Below are positions 17,863-25,500 of a stretch of DNA of 27,697 nt, piece after piece. A model generated the notes under the pieces. The model saw only the letters and a list, made by a program, of their open reading frames with translations, was not told where the DNA came from and ran no database searches. Within the stretch, counting starts at the first letter, position 1. Each line of letters opens with the position of its first letter. The stretch comes from CAYVMN01 sp964452575 (GTDB lineage: Bacteria; Desulfobacterota; DSM-4660; Desulfatiglandales; Desulfatiglandaceae). The stretch lies in assembly GCA_964452575.1 (NCBI GenBank), contig CAYVMN010000029.1:1-27697 (forward strand), written 5' to 3'. The position numbers and the translations under genes are program-made.

Positions 17863-18013
17863 CGAATCAAGCCAAGACTCTCTTGTCACCTACAGACTAT
17901 TTCTGTTCCACATGAAAAGGCCTGGGTTCCGGAATCAACCTTCCGTAAATCAGGGGGAAGGGGTGTTCCTGGTAGGGTAGCCAGCCAAGATCTAATGGAA
18001 AGGAGAGGAGCTT

Positions 18014-19420
18014 ATGCCGGCCTCTTTTATGACGCTCTTTCCCAACGTCCTTAACAGTCTGGAAGGGGTGAAGCACACTATTCAGACAAGTGCCACTCTT
18101 TCAGAGACGATTCTACGATCTCATTCTTTGGGTTTTGCCCTGATCAAGAGGACAAATGATCTTGGTTGCCAATTAATGAAACGATTTCTGCCCTTAACCT
18201 TTCCTGTGAATCAAAGGACCTGCTCCCAACTCTTCAAGATCTGGCGCGATGGATCGGGGGGCCTCTTGTCTGTGGTTGAAAAAACCGTGTTGGGATACCT
18301 GGCCCGTTCTCATCAGGAGAGGCTGGCAGAGTTGGAGTTTTTAAAGGTCTTCACCGAAGAGCCCGCCCCTCAGGACTGGACCGTTGAATACAATGATACC
18401 AATGTTATCCTTGATTTACCGGGTCTTAGACTGATTGACATCTCGGCGGATGTCAAACACAAGATCCAGAACTATGGGGTCGTCTTTGCTCCCCGTGCGG
18501 GACATCATTCCAATATTGCCGAACGAGTGGCTCTTTACATGAGAGGTCATGGTCTCACCCGTATGGGGGTTGTGGAGCAGAAGTGCGCTGAGGACATTCC
18601 GCTCTATGTCGATGGCGTGAGGCATTATGAGGATTTTGATGGACAGGTTGAACAGTACAGGAAGGTCTTGGAGCATCTAAATGACCTGACAGGCTATCCC
18701 CCCCATCTGATAGCCATCTGTCAGCCGGGCCCACTCCTCCTGGGCACCCTCATCCTCCACCCCTATCTAGGAAAGACATTCGGTTCTGCCGGCTCACCCA
18801 TGCACACGGAAGCCGAGAAGGGATATCTGACGGATTTTTCCCGCCTTGTCGGTGAAGGCTATATTGATAAGCTCATAACATTGCTCGGTCATACTGTCTC
18901 AAAAGGCCATGAAGGTGCGGGCAGGGTGACCTATGATGGCAGGTTGCAGGTCCTTGGCCTTTACCTCTTAGGGATGGATCAGCATGCCAGGAATTTCAGG
19001 CGTCTTCTAACGGATTTAAGGCAAGGGAACGAACAAGACGCCAGACGTCAGAAGATCTTCTATCAATGGTATAATTTTGTGCATCATGCCCCCCTCGGGT
19101 TCATTAAGGATACCTATAAAAAGGTCTTTGTGAGAAACGAGTTAATCAGGGGTGAGCTGTCCATCTTTGGTAAAAAAATCGGCATCAAGGACTATCCCGG
19201 TTCAGTTCCAATATGGGCGCTTGGAGGGACAAAAGATGAGATTACCCCATCTTTGCAGGCAACGGGTCACATGGAACTGATCGATTCGGTGCCTCCGGAA
19301 GATAAACTCACAATGACCTGTGAGGGGGGACATATGGCGCTCTTCCGCTCCCAAAAAATCCTTCGGGACTATTACAAGAAGGTCGTGGAGTTCTTACTTG
19401 CCCGCAGTGACAGGACTTAA
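18014..19420 (+). CDS. phaZ: Intracellular polyhydroxyalkanoate depolymerase (PhaZ-like)
   Basis: A 468-residue alpha/beta-hydrolase of the intracellular PHA depolymerase family. The nucleophile is C236 in 'AICQPGPLLLG', matching the Cys-Gln-Pro motif of R. eutropha PhaZa1-type enzymes rather than a serine lipase box. Candidate partners are D408 in 'GGTKDEITP' and H440 in 'CEGGHMALF'. The first 60-70 residues are longer than in classic PhaZ (about 420 aa) and may be a granule-binding helical part. It should break down stored polymer in the cytoplasm. ATG follows AAGGAGAGGAG. Its stop codon overlaps the stop of the convergent phaR gene, and it lies beside the phasins and synthases of the same store. 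Confidence 0.85.
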   Translation: MPASFMTLFPNVLNSLEGVKHTIQTSATLSETILRSHSLGFALIKRTNDLGCQLMKRFLPLTFPVNQRTCSQLFKIWRDGSGGLLSVVEKTVLGYLARSHQERLAELEFLKVFTEEPAPQDWTVEYNDTNVILDLPGLRLIDISADVKHKIQNYGVVFAPRAGHHSNIAERVALYMRGHGLTRMGVVEQKCAEDIPLYVDGVRHYEDFDGQVEQYRKVLEHLNDLTGYPPHLIAICQPGPLLLGTLILHPYLGKTFGSAGSPMHTEAEKGYLTDFSRLVGEGYIDKLITLLGHTVSKGHEGAGRVTYDGRLQVLGLYLLGMDQHARNFRRLLTDLRQGNEQDARRQKIFYQWYNFVHHAPLGFIKDTYKKVFVRNELIRGELSIFGKKIGIKDYPGSVPIWALGGTKDEITPSLQATGHMELIDSVPPEDKLTMTCEGGHMALFRSQKILRDYYKKVVEFLLARSDRT

Positions 19421-19893
19421 TCGCTCTTTTTTGTTTTATCAGGGCCATCCTTTCTTGAGGGGGCAAACTGATCGAAGAACGATTGGAGGGGCGATAGGCC
19501 GGTCATGGCTTTTTGGGCTGCCCCTGAAAGCTCCATTCCAAGTTCCAGCCACCTTTTAAATTGTGCATCAGCGGCACTCTTGTATTTCAGATAGTTCTCA
19601 AGGGTTTGCTGAAGGTAATTTTGGAAAAATTCATCGAGAACATTCCCGCCGTATCGAATAATCAAGTGCAGGAGAGGAACGGGCAAAAGGGCATTTCTAT
19701 TTCTGGCTTCTTCTAATATAATCTGGGTAAGAATAAAGCCGGTCACATCCTCTTTAGTCTTTGCATCTACGACCTCCACACGTCGCCCCTGCCTGATAAG
19801 ATCTGCCACCTGGCTGAGTGTCACATATTCGCTTCTTCCGGTGTCATAAAGTCTCCTGTTCGTGTATTTCTTGAGGACAACCTTTTCGTTCAT
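19417..19893 (-). CDS. phaR: PHA synthesis regulator PhaR (DNA- and polymer-binding repressor)
   Basis: A 158-residue protein with the PhaR N-terminal domain almost intact: 'KKYTNRRLYDT', 'YVTLSQVADLIRQG', 'VVDAKTKEDVTGFILTQII'. This is followed by the PHB-accumulation region with a helical 'LDEFFQNYLQQTLENYLKY' stretch (about residues 90-120). PhaR represses phasin and its own gene and is released when it binds nascent polymer. I chose the ATG at 19893, which has AAGGAG six bases upstream; the frame continues to an ATG at 19929 that would add a lysine-rich run. It is divergent from the phasin genes, the standard target, and convergent with phaZ, with stops overlapping by 4 bp. Confidence 0.95.
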   Translation of the reverse strand: MNEKVVLKKYTNRRLYDTGRSEYVTLSQVADLIRQGRRVEVVDAKTKEDVTGFILTQIILEEARNRNALLPVPLLHLIIRYGGNVLDEFFQNYLQQTLENYLKYKSAADAQFKRWLELGMELSGAAQKAMTGLSPLQSFFDQFAPSRKDGPDKTKKSD

Positions 19894-19981
19894 TTTCTCC
19901 TTCCTTTTTTTGTTGTGTTTTGTTGTCACAGCGCAAAATAAACATGGATTTTGGCTATCTTACTTCTTTGAAGATATTGCC

Positions 19982-20010
19982 TTTATAGTTGTATCTATCA
20001 GGCATTACAA
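19982..20010 (-). promoter_or_regulatory. Candidate promoter for phaR
   Basis: On the minus strand TTGTAA (20010-20005), a 17-base spacer and TATAAA (19987-19982) match the sigma70 consensus at 4/6 and 5/6. Transcription would start about 80-90 bases before the phaR ATG at 19893. It is back-to-back with the stronger phasin promoter. Confidence 0.4.
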
Positions 20011-20056
20011 TATGTTATGTAAGAATCTCTTTCAAGTTGAAAAAAAGAAAAATTTG

Positions 20057-20067
20057 TTGCACTGCAA
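20057..20067. promoter_or_regulatory. TTGCA-C-TGCAA palindrome, candidate PhaR operator
   Basis: A perfect 5+5 palindrome (TTGCA 20057-20061, TGCAA 20063-20067) sits ten bases upstream of the phasin -35 box in the phaR/phasin divergent region. PhaR proteins are reported to bind TGC-containing dyads before phaP and phaR, so this is a reasonable operator guess. The exact consensus for this lineage is not known to me. Confidence 0.4.
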
Positions 20068-20076
20068 AATAATCTC

Positions 20077-20104
20077 TTGACAATACAAATTAAAGATCTA
20101 TAAT
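20077..20104 (+). promoter_or_regulatory. Strong sigma70 promoter for the phasin operon
   Basis: Perfect -35 TTGACA (20077-20082) and perfect -10 TATAAT (20099-20104) with a 16-base spacer. The transcript would begin near 20111, about 50 bases before the first phasin ATG, which has its own AGGAGG site at 20148-20153. This is the best promoter match I found in the window and suits abundant granule coat proteins. Confidence 0.75.
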
Positions 20105-20163
20105 GGGATTATGCCCAGATCGAGGGAAATATAAGATCAAAAAATGTAGGAGGTATTCTTAGC

Positions 20164-20487
20164 ATGGAACCTGCAAAGATTGCAAAACAATTGATCGATT
20201 TCCAAAAAAGCACCTTTGACAACAGCTTCAATGCCATGGTCATGCTTCAAGAGCAGACAGAAAGGATGGTTAATATGGGATTGGAGCAGGCCACGTGGTT
20301 GCCCGAGGAGGGCAGAAGAGTCATCACCGAGTGGATCAAAGCTTACAAAAAAGGACGCGATGATTTCAAGAACCTTGTTGATGAGAACTTCAAAAAGGTA
20401 GGCGACTTTTTTGCAAAAGCCACGCAAGGCCAAGAGGATGAAAAGGCCCAAAAACCGAAGACAAAACGACCTTTAAAGGAGGATTAA
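20164..20487 (+). CDS. Phasin-family granule protein 1
   Basis: A 107-residue, highly helical, charged protein without membrane segments or a signal peptide. The core 'FDNSFNAMV' and 'EQATWLPEEGRRVITEWIKAYKKG' is typical of small phasins of class III PHA systems, which coat storage granules. The lysine-rich tail (about residues 90-107) is absent from its neighbour and resembles the basic tails of granule proteins that touch DNA; this is inference. It is first in the operon, with AGGAGG ten bases before ATG. It shares about 60 percent of core residues with the next gene by eye, indicating tandem duplication. Confidence 0.82.
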   Translation: MEPAKIAKQLIDFQKSTFDNSFNAMVMLQEQTERMVNMGLEQATWLPEEGRRVITEWIKAYKKGRDDFKNLVDENFKKVGDFFAKATQGQEDEKAQKPKTKRPLKED

Positions 20488-20488
20488 A

Positions 20489-20755
20489 ATGGACCAAACG
20501 CAACTATTTAAGCAGATGATCGAGTTTCAAAAGGCCACATTTGACAACAGCTTCAATGCCATGGTCAGCATGCAGGAGCAGGCGGAAAAAATGGCCGACA
20601 CCTTCTTAGAGCAGGCCACATGGCTGCCCGAGGAGGGAAAAAAGGTCGTAACAGACTGGATCAAGGCCTACAAGAAAGGCTATGAGGATTTCAAGAAGGC
20701 TGTCGATGCGAATTTTGAAAGGGTTGAAGAGTTTTTCGCCTCATCCTCGAAATAG
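20489..20755 (+). CDS. Phasin-family granule protein 2
   Basis: An 88-residue paralogue of the preceding phasin with the same 'FDNSFNAMV' and 'EQATWLPEEGKKVVTDWIKAYKKG' blocks but without the basic tail. It should coat PHA granules in the cytoplasm. The start lies one base after the upstream stop; its ribosome site GGAGG is inside the last codons of phasin 1, so the two are translationally coupled. Both share the 20077-20104 promoter. A 235-bp gap with a large hairpin follows before the next gene. Confidence 0.82.
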   Translation: MDQTQLFKQMIEFQKATFDNSFNAMVSMQEQAEKMADTFLEQATWLPEEGKKVVTDWIKAYKKGYEDFKKAVDANFERVEEFFASSSK

Positions 20756-20830
20756 TATTTCCTGATGAAATCCTCGCCCGATAATGCTATCATAGACCAC
20801 TAAAAAAAGGAGATTTTCTGCTGTTGCTTT

Positions 20831-20907
20831 GGATAGGGGAGTATTTGCTCGCTCACTTTCGACGGCCTAAAGGCCTTCGGATAGCCTGGCCGAGCACCTC
20901 CCCATCC
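20831..20907 (+). repeat. Large imperfect stem-loop upstream of the PhaC-like gene
   Basis: Left arm 20831-20851 and right arm 20891-20907 pair through GGAT/ATCC, GGGGAG/CTCCCC and GCTCG/CGAGC with small bulges. An inner hairpin GGCCT (20864-20868) / AGGCC (20871-20875) caps it. There is no U-run after it, so it may be an mRNA-processing or attenuating structure between phasin 2 and the next gene, or a dispersed palindromic repeat. A second, short dyad ATTCCG-GA-CGGAAT (20961-20974) lies just before the ribosome site of the next gene. Confidence 0.45.
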
Positions 20908-20990
20908 TGTCCTTTCAATTTATCAGGATTCCTTTACCCATAAGTGGAAGATGCCTCGGAATTCCGGACGGAATCCAAGGGAGGGGAGCA

Positions 20991-22571
20991 ATGAAAAACC
21001 CGATCGATCAGGCCCTTAACGCCTATCAATCATTCGCCGGCTGTCTGGAAAAGCTGTCCGAAATGAATCTGTCTCTGCTCGGTTCCACCACGGAGCAGGC
21101 CAGGGCGACCCAGATCTACTGGAACGGAATTTTGAAGTACACCGGTGAATTCATGACGCCATACTGGACGGCCCTAAATGCCTTCACCAATTTAGAGAAA
21201 GAGAAGCTAGTACGCCATCATCCCTGGGAGAGCCTACAGGACTACCTGGAGCTTTTCCAGTTCAATATCCAGGTAGCCGAAAAGGGCCTAAAAAGCAGTT
21301 TTAAAGGCATGAGTGGCTACCATCTTAGAGAGATGAACAGGGCCTTTGCGGCATGGCTCAACACTGTCTTTGATCAAGAGGGAGAAAATCTGACCGCCTT
21401 TACGGAAAGGCAGGCCAAGCTCATGGAGAAGGTGGTTTATGAGTACCCCCAGGCCATTCGGGACATCAAACCGGAATACGGATTCCATTTTGAAAACAAA
21501 GGCTACGAAAAAGTGGCAGAGACAGGGCGTTTTTTGCTTTATCAGGTATTCCCCAGCGATAAAAAGGTCAATGTGAGGAAGGATGCAAAACCCATCGTCA
21601 TTATCCCGCCCTATGTACTGGGTGCCAATATCCTGGCCTTCCTCCCCGGTGAGAATAAGAGCTATACACATGCCTATGCAAACCAAGGCATTCCCACCTA
21701 TATACGAATCATGAAGGATATAGATACAACACCTCCTGTCCAGGTCATGACCGGTGAGGACGATGCACTCGATACACGATTGTTCTGTGAACGCGTTAAA
21801 GAAAGGCACGGAAGAGATGTAACTCTTAACGGGTTCTGCCAGGGGGGGTTCATAGCTGTTCTAGATCTTCTCACCGGCAAACTGGACGGGTTGGTTGACG
21901 CGTTGATTACCTGTGTCGCCCCCATGGACGGCACGCGGAGCAAGGCACTGGTTGAATACATGGAGCACCTGCCGCCACGATTCAGGGATCTGGGGTACGC
22001 TGTAAAGACATTGCCCAATGGTAACCAGGTCGTGGATGGAAAGGTGATGAGCTGGGTTTACAAGCTCAAGAGTATGGAAAAAGAGGCACCGATCTTCTCT
22101 TTCTACCGTGACCTGATGATGTTTGACAAGTCGGATATTCAAGAGGTCAAGATCACAAAGACCGCAGCGGCCCTCAATAACTGGCTCATTTATGACCGAA
22201 ACGATCTGCCCGTTGCCATTACAAAAATGAGCTTTGATTCCTACACCATCCCTGTGGAGAAGGACGGCACTATCCCCGTTAAGCTCTTTCATCGGAAGTT
22301 GAACTTCAAAAGGCTTCAGGAGAGAGGGATTCATGTTATGATCTGTTACGGAGAGCAGGATGATCTGGTGGACAAAGAATCCGCTCTTGCCCCGACAGAT
22401 TACATCGATGCCGAGGTCACTCCCTTTCCGAAAGGCCACGGGGCCATCGCCACCTCATGGTCGCATCCTTCTTCTGAATGCGCCCTTCACACCCGCTTTG
22501 GCGACAACAATAGATACCGGGGCCCAGTCCGTTTTCAACTGGATTTAGAAGAGGAACTGAAGAGAAAATAA
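20991..22571 (+). CDS. PhaC-like PHA synthase/alpha-beta hydrolase with long helical N-terminal region
   Basis: A 526-residue protein. The C-terminal two thirds has a PHA-synthase-type fold: nucleophile C283 in the lipase-like box 'GFCQGG', an aspartate in 'YGEQDDLVD' (D457 or D458), and H483 in 'PKGHGAIA'. C-to-D and D-to-H spacings are close to those of known synthases. The first 150-160 residues are helical and polar, like a phasin or PhaE part. It is clearly different from the canonical class III PhaC at 24197-25330. It could be a second synthase, a depolymerase/thiolase or a granule hydrolase. GGGAGGGGAG precedes the ATG. It is followed 38 bp later by a small PhaE-like gene, which favours a synthase role. 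Confidence 0.7.
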   Translation: MKNPIDQALNAYQSFAGCLEKLSEMNLSLLGSTTEQARATQIYWNGILKYTGEFMTPYWTALNAFTNLEKEKLVRHHPWESLQDYLELFQFNIQVAEKGLKSSFKGMSGYHLREMNRAFAAWLNTVFDQEGENLTAFTERQAKLMEKVVYEYPQAIRDIKPEYGFHFENKGYEKVAETGRFLLYQVFPSDKKVNVRKDAKPIVIIPPYVLGANILAFLPGENKSYTHAYANQGIPTYIRIMKDIDTTPPVQVMTGEDDALDTRLFCERVKERHGRDVTLNGFCQGGFIAVLDLLTGKLDGLVDALITCVAPMDGTRSKALVEYMEHLPPRFRDLGYAVKTLPNGNQVVDGKVMSWVYKLKSMEKEAPIFSFYRDLMMFDKSDIQEVKITKTAAALNNWLIYDRNDLPVAITKMSFDSYTIPVEKDGTIPVKLFHRKLNFKRLQERGIHVMICYGEQDDLVDKESALAPTDYIDAEVTPFPKGHGAIATSWSHPSSECALHTRFGDNNRYRGPVRFQLDLEEELKRK

Positions 22572-22609
22572 TAGTAATATTTTCACAAAATGAATGAGGA
22601 AATGTCTCA

Positions 22610-23098
22610 ATGGACAGGCAATTTTTAGAATTCTGGGGAAACTTCCTACTCAATGTGGCGAAAGGTCAAAAACAGTTTGAAGACATGACCAGATGGATCC
22701 ATCAGGGATTTAAGGGGTTTGACGATCTGAATACCATGTTCAGTAGATGTTACGGATTGGAGAAATTGAGGCAGGATAGCCCCGATTACATCAAGGCATG
22801 GCAAGATGCTATGGACGTTTTTCAAAGGTCATTCAAGGATTATTTGAGCCTGATGAACGTTGTCCCCAGATATGAATACGACGAATTGGTCAAGAAGTAT
22901 GAAGACCTCAAGAAAAGGGTCGCGGACCGGGAAGAAACCATTAAGCACTTACAGTTGCTATTGGAGAGACAGGGAAAGGATGAAGGCCATTTGACAAAAG
23001 GATTCCATGATCTAATAAAGAAACAGACCGAAGAGTTTCAAGAACTGATGAAAAGCCTCGGCCAATCCCTTGAAAAGAGAACTGCAAGCAAGGCATAG
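22610..23098 (+). CDS. Small PhaE-like coiled-coil protein, possible synthase partner
   Basis: A 162-residue, soluble, helical protein with no signal peptide. Its first half is phasin-like, with aromatic-rich helices. Residues about 84-115 ('VVPRYEYDELVKKYEDLKKRV') resemble the C-terminal motif of class III PhaE and PhaC-partner proteins, where a short proline-containing turn leads into 'xDxLYxxLYxLKxxIxxLE'. The second half is a probable coiled coil. This is my motif comparison, not a known family call. It follows the PhaC-like gene by 38 bp and has GAGGAAA before the ATG, so the two are probably co-expressed, as phaE is with phaC. Confidence 0.6.
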   Translation: MDRQFLEFWGNFLLNVAKGQKQFEDMTRWIHQGFKGFDDLNTMFSRCYGLEKLRQDSPDYIKAWQDAMDVFQRSFKDYLSLMNVVPRYEYDELVKKYEDLKKRVADREETIKHLQLLLERQGKDEGHLTKGFHDLIKKQTEEFQELMKSLGQSLEKRTASKA

Positions 23099-23102
23099 GG
23101 TC

Positions 23103-23144
23103 CATGGTTCAGGGCAAATGGTAGTCTTTTGCCCTAAAACCATG
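23103..23144. terminator. Bidirectional terminator hairpin between the PhaE-like and GAF genes
   Basis: Left arm CATGGTT (23103-23109) plus AGGGCAAA (23111-23118) pairs with TTTGCCCT (23128-23135) plus AACCATG (23138-23144), leaving one small bulge and a 9-base loop. It lies in the 35-bp gap between convergent genes and its right arm overlaps the last codons of the GAF gene. Such a stem would serve both transcripts. Confidence 0.65.
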
Positions 23145-24177
23145 AACGGTGGCTCCAGATATCCTCTTTCAGATCCTTCATATCCTCCTGAAGCATCAGG
23201 TACATGGACGCATTCTGAATAGCCAGTCCACCCTGCTGTGCCAAGGCAGTAACCAGCATGATCTCATCCTCGGTGAATTCCCTGGGGACACCGCTATAAA
23301 GCCTCAAGACGCCAATAATCTCATCCCGAGATTTGATAGGCACGCAGAGGATAGAAACTATCCCTTCCTCTTCTTTTTCCTTTCGATATTGAACCCCTTT
23401 ATCTTTTGCGGCATCCTTGACCACCACCGGCTCTCCTTTCAATGCCTCAGCAATGCTCTTTTCAGCGGAGATTGGGCCTTTATGAAGGTATTTCTCGCTC
23501 AGGCCATAGCTGGCAACAAGCTCCAGGTTTTGCTTATTCTCATCAAGCAGGCGAACAGAGGCGCCTTTTACCCGAAGGGCCTCCGCCAATTCTGATGACA
23601 GGATATGCATGATCTTCCTGATATCCAGGCTCGAATTGATACTGGCGGCAAGGTCATGAAAAAGCCTCGTGTTCTCCTTGATTTTTGCAAACAGCCTTGC
23701 ATTCTCAATGGCCATGCCTCCTTGTTCTGCCAGTGCCCTTAAAAAACCGATCTCATCTTGAGAAAACCTCCTTGGTTTAGCCGTGTAGAGCGAAAGAACG
23801 CCCAGGTTCTTCTTTTTCACCGTGACAGGAACGATCAACATGGACGCGATACCTTCCGCCTTCTTGGCTTCATGCTCTTCCAATCTGGGGTCCTTGGTCG
23901 CATCGCGGGAATAAAGGTAGCCCTCTTTCATGACAACGGAGGCAATAACCTGCACATGGAAGAGTAATCTATAATACTTTTCAGACAGCCCCGCCTGGGC
24001 CGCCGGATAAAATTCATTTTTCTCTTCATCCGTCAGCCAGAGACAGGCCGCCTTTGCCTTCATGGTTGCAACGGCACTCTGAACAATCGATCTGAGAAGT
24101 TCATCCTTATCCAGGGTCGTCCCAAAGGCCGTGCTGACCTTGCAAATGGTCCTAAAAAAATCGTTTTTCTTCGTCAT
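23134..24177 (-). CDS. Tandem GAF-domain sensory protein without output domain
   Basis: A 347-residue cytoplasmic protein made of two GAF domains, about residues 18-165 and 180-330. Each repeats the pattern: a LLRSIVQ- or IMHILSS-type first helix, then 'IASMLIVPVTVKKKNLGVLSLY' or 'IVSILCVPIKSRDEIIGVLRLY', then 'FSQDEI..LRALAEQGGMAIENA' or 'FTEDEI..VTALAQQGGLAIQNA'. No kinase, cyclase, HTH or EAL/GGDEF domain follows. The gene follows phaC by 19 bp with GAAGGAG before ATG, so it is probably in the phaEC operon. It may sense a small molecule or act as a scaffold that tunes polymer synthesis; the ligand is unknown. Confidence 0.85.
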   Translation of the reverse strand: MTKKNDFFRTICKVSTAFGTTLDKDELLRSIVQSAVATMKAKAACLWLTDEEKNEFYPAAQAGLSEKYYRLLFHVQVIASVVMKEGYLYSRDATKDPRLEEHEAKKAEGIASMLIVPVTVKKKNLGVLSLYTAKPRRFSQDEIGFLRALAEQGGMAIENARLFAKIKENTRLFHDLAASINSSLDIRKIMHILSSELAEALRVKGASVRLLDENKQNLELVASYGLSEKYLHKGPISAEKSIAEALKGEPVVVKDAAKDKGVQYRKEKEEEGIVSILCVPIKSRDEIIGVLRLYSGVPREFTEDEIMLVTALAQQGGLAIQNASMYLMLQEDMKDLKEDIWSHRSWF

Positions 24178-24196
24178 TCTCTATCTCCTTCATGTT

Positions 24197-25330
24197 CTAT
24201 TTTCCTCTCTTCTTGGAACGGCTCTTGGCTTTGCTTTCCTCTTCTTTCCCTATATGGTCCCTCTCCTTTAGCCACTGGATGATCTTGGGGGCAAACTCTT
24301 TCTGTGTTTTCGAACTGACATAGATACCGATATGGCCCGTATCCAGGCAGATGTCCTCTTTATCTTTGCTGCCCACCTTACTGGTCAGGAGCTCACAGGC
24401 ACCCGGGGGCACCAGGTGATCATACTGGCCATAAAAGTTCAAAACGGGCATGGTAATATCATTAAGATCCACCCTCTTCCCGCCTACCACCATCCTGTTT
24501 TGTATCAGCAGATTCTCATGATAACAATCCTTGACGAACTGCCTGAAGGTCTCCCCGGGCACATCCGGGCTGTCAAAGATCCATTTTTCCATACGGACGA
24601 AGTTTTCAACAAAGGCCTTGTTATCCATATTTTCCAAGAAACCCATGTACTTATCAATCATTAATCGGGCAGGATTGAGCAGAAGAAATCCGAAATTCAT
24701 CAGATCTCCTGGCATATTTCCAAAGGTATCCACCATACGGTCCACATCCACATCCTTCATCCAGATATGCAAAAGCCCCTGATCCGTATCAAAATTGGTG
24801 GGGGTCACCGTCGTTATGAGATTCTTGATCTTGTCAGGATGCAGGGCCGAATAGATAACACAAAACGTCCCGCCCATACAGATGCCCATGAGATTAATCT
24901 TGGGAAGATCATGGCGCTGTCTGATAAAATTCACCATATTATCCATGTAACCGTTCACATGATCATCGATCGTGAGAAATCGGTCTTTGCGTGTCGGATA
25001 TCCCCAATCGACCATATAGAGGTCTAACCCGGATCTTAAGAAGGTCTGCACAACACTCCTTCCCGGCTGGAGATCGAGCATGGTTTCTCTATTGATCAGT
25101 GCATACACCACCATAAGCGGCGTATTAAACTGGGTCTCTGTGACAGGTAAATAGTGCTTGAGTCTAACCCTATCTTCCTCATAGACCACATCATAGGGCG
25201 TGGTCGCAATGGCCGTTTCCAGCGGTCCGAGCAAAACGTCAGACGCCCTCTGAACGCGTTCCTGAGCCTTGTCGGCATCCTCTGCAAGTTTTGAAACGAT
25301 AAGGTCAACCGGTATTTTGGGCCTGGCCAT
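24197..25330 (-). CDS. phaC: Class III PHA synthase catalytic subunit PhaC
   Basis: A 377-residue class III synthase. The catalytic set is C151 in the 'GICMGG' lipase-like box, D304 in 'YGQYDHLVP' and H333 in 'GHIGIYVS', agreeing closely in position with C149/D302/H331 of Allochromatium vinosum. It polymerises 3-hydroxyacyl-CoA (usually 3-hydroxybutyryl-CoA) on the granule surface and needs PhaE. I chose the ATG at 25330 because GGAGG is seven bases upstream; the ATG at 25336 touches it. The C-terminal tail is lysine-rich. It follows phaE across 164 bp with two small hairpins. Confidence 0.95.
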   Translation of the reverse strand: MARPKIPVDLIVSKLAEDADKAQERVQRASDVLLGPLETAIATTPYDVVYEEDRVRLKHYLPVTETQFNTPLMVVYALINRETMLDLQPGRSVVQTFLRSGLDLYMVDWGYPTRKDRFLTIDDHVNGYMDNMVNFIRQRHDLPKINLMGICMGGTFCVIYSALHPDKIKNLITTVTPTNFDTDQGLLHIWMKDVDVDRMVDTFGNMPGDLMNFGFLLLNPARLMIDKYMGFLENMDNKAFVENFVRMEKWIFDSPDVPGETFRQFVKDCYHENLLIQNRMVVGGKRVDLNDITMPVLNFYGQYDHLVPPGACELLTSKVGSKDKEDICLDTGHIGIYVSSKTQKEFAPKIIQWLKERDHIGKEEESKAKSRSKKRGK

Positions 25331-25370
25331 AACCATCCCTCCATAAAATCGCCTTACGATCTTATATAAT

Positions 25371-25419
25371 GCGGCTTCGCCGCTGGGTAAGACTGCAGGT
25401 ACGTCCCCCCAACTTACCC
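25371..25419. repeat. Two adjacent hairpins in the phaE-phaC gap
   Basis: GCGGC-ttc-GCCGC (25371-25383) is a tight hairpin. Directly beside it GGGTAAG (25385-25391) and CTTACCC (25413-25419) form a second inverted repeat. Both would be in the phaE-phaC message, between the two synthase subunits. No U-run follows. Confidence 0.4.
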
Positions 25420-25500
25420 TACCCTCTATTCCCGACAGGGCTAAGATGCCTAAAATAAAAATGATTCATGATTAATACCCTATTAAAAGGCACCCTATCT

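Noticed and set aside
19894..19929. Longer phaR start at 19929
   Set aside because: The downstream ATG at 19893 has a strong AAGGAG site and fits the family start; the extension is just a lysine-rich run.
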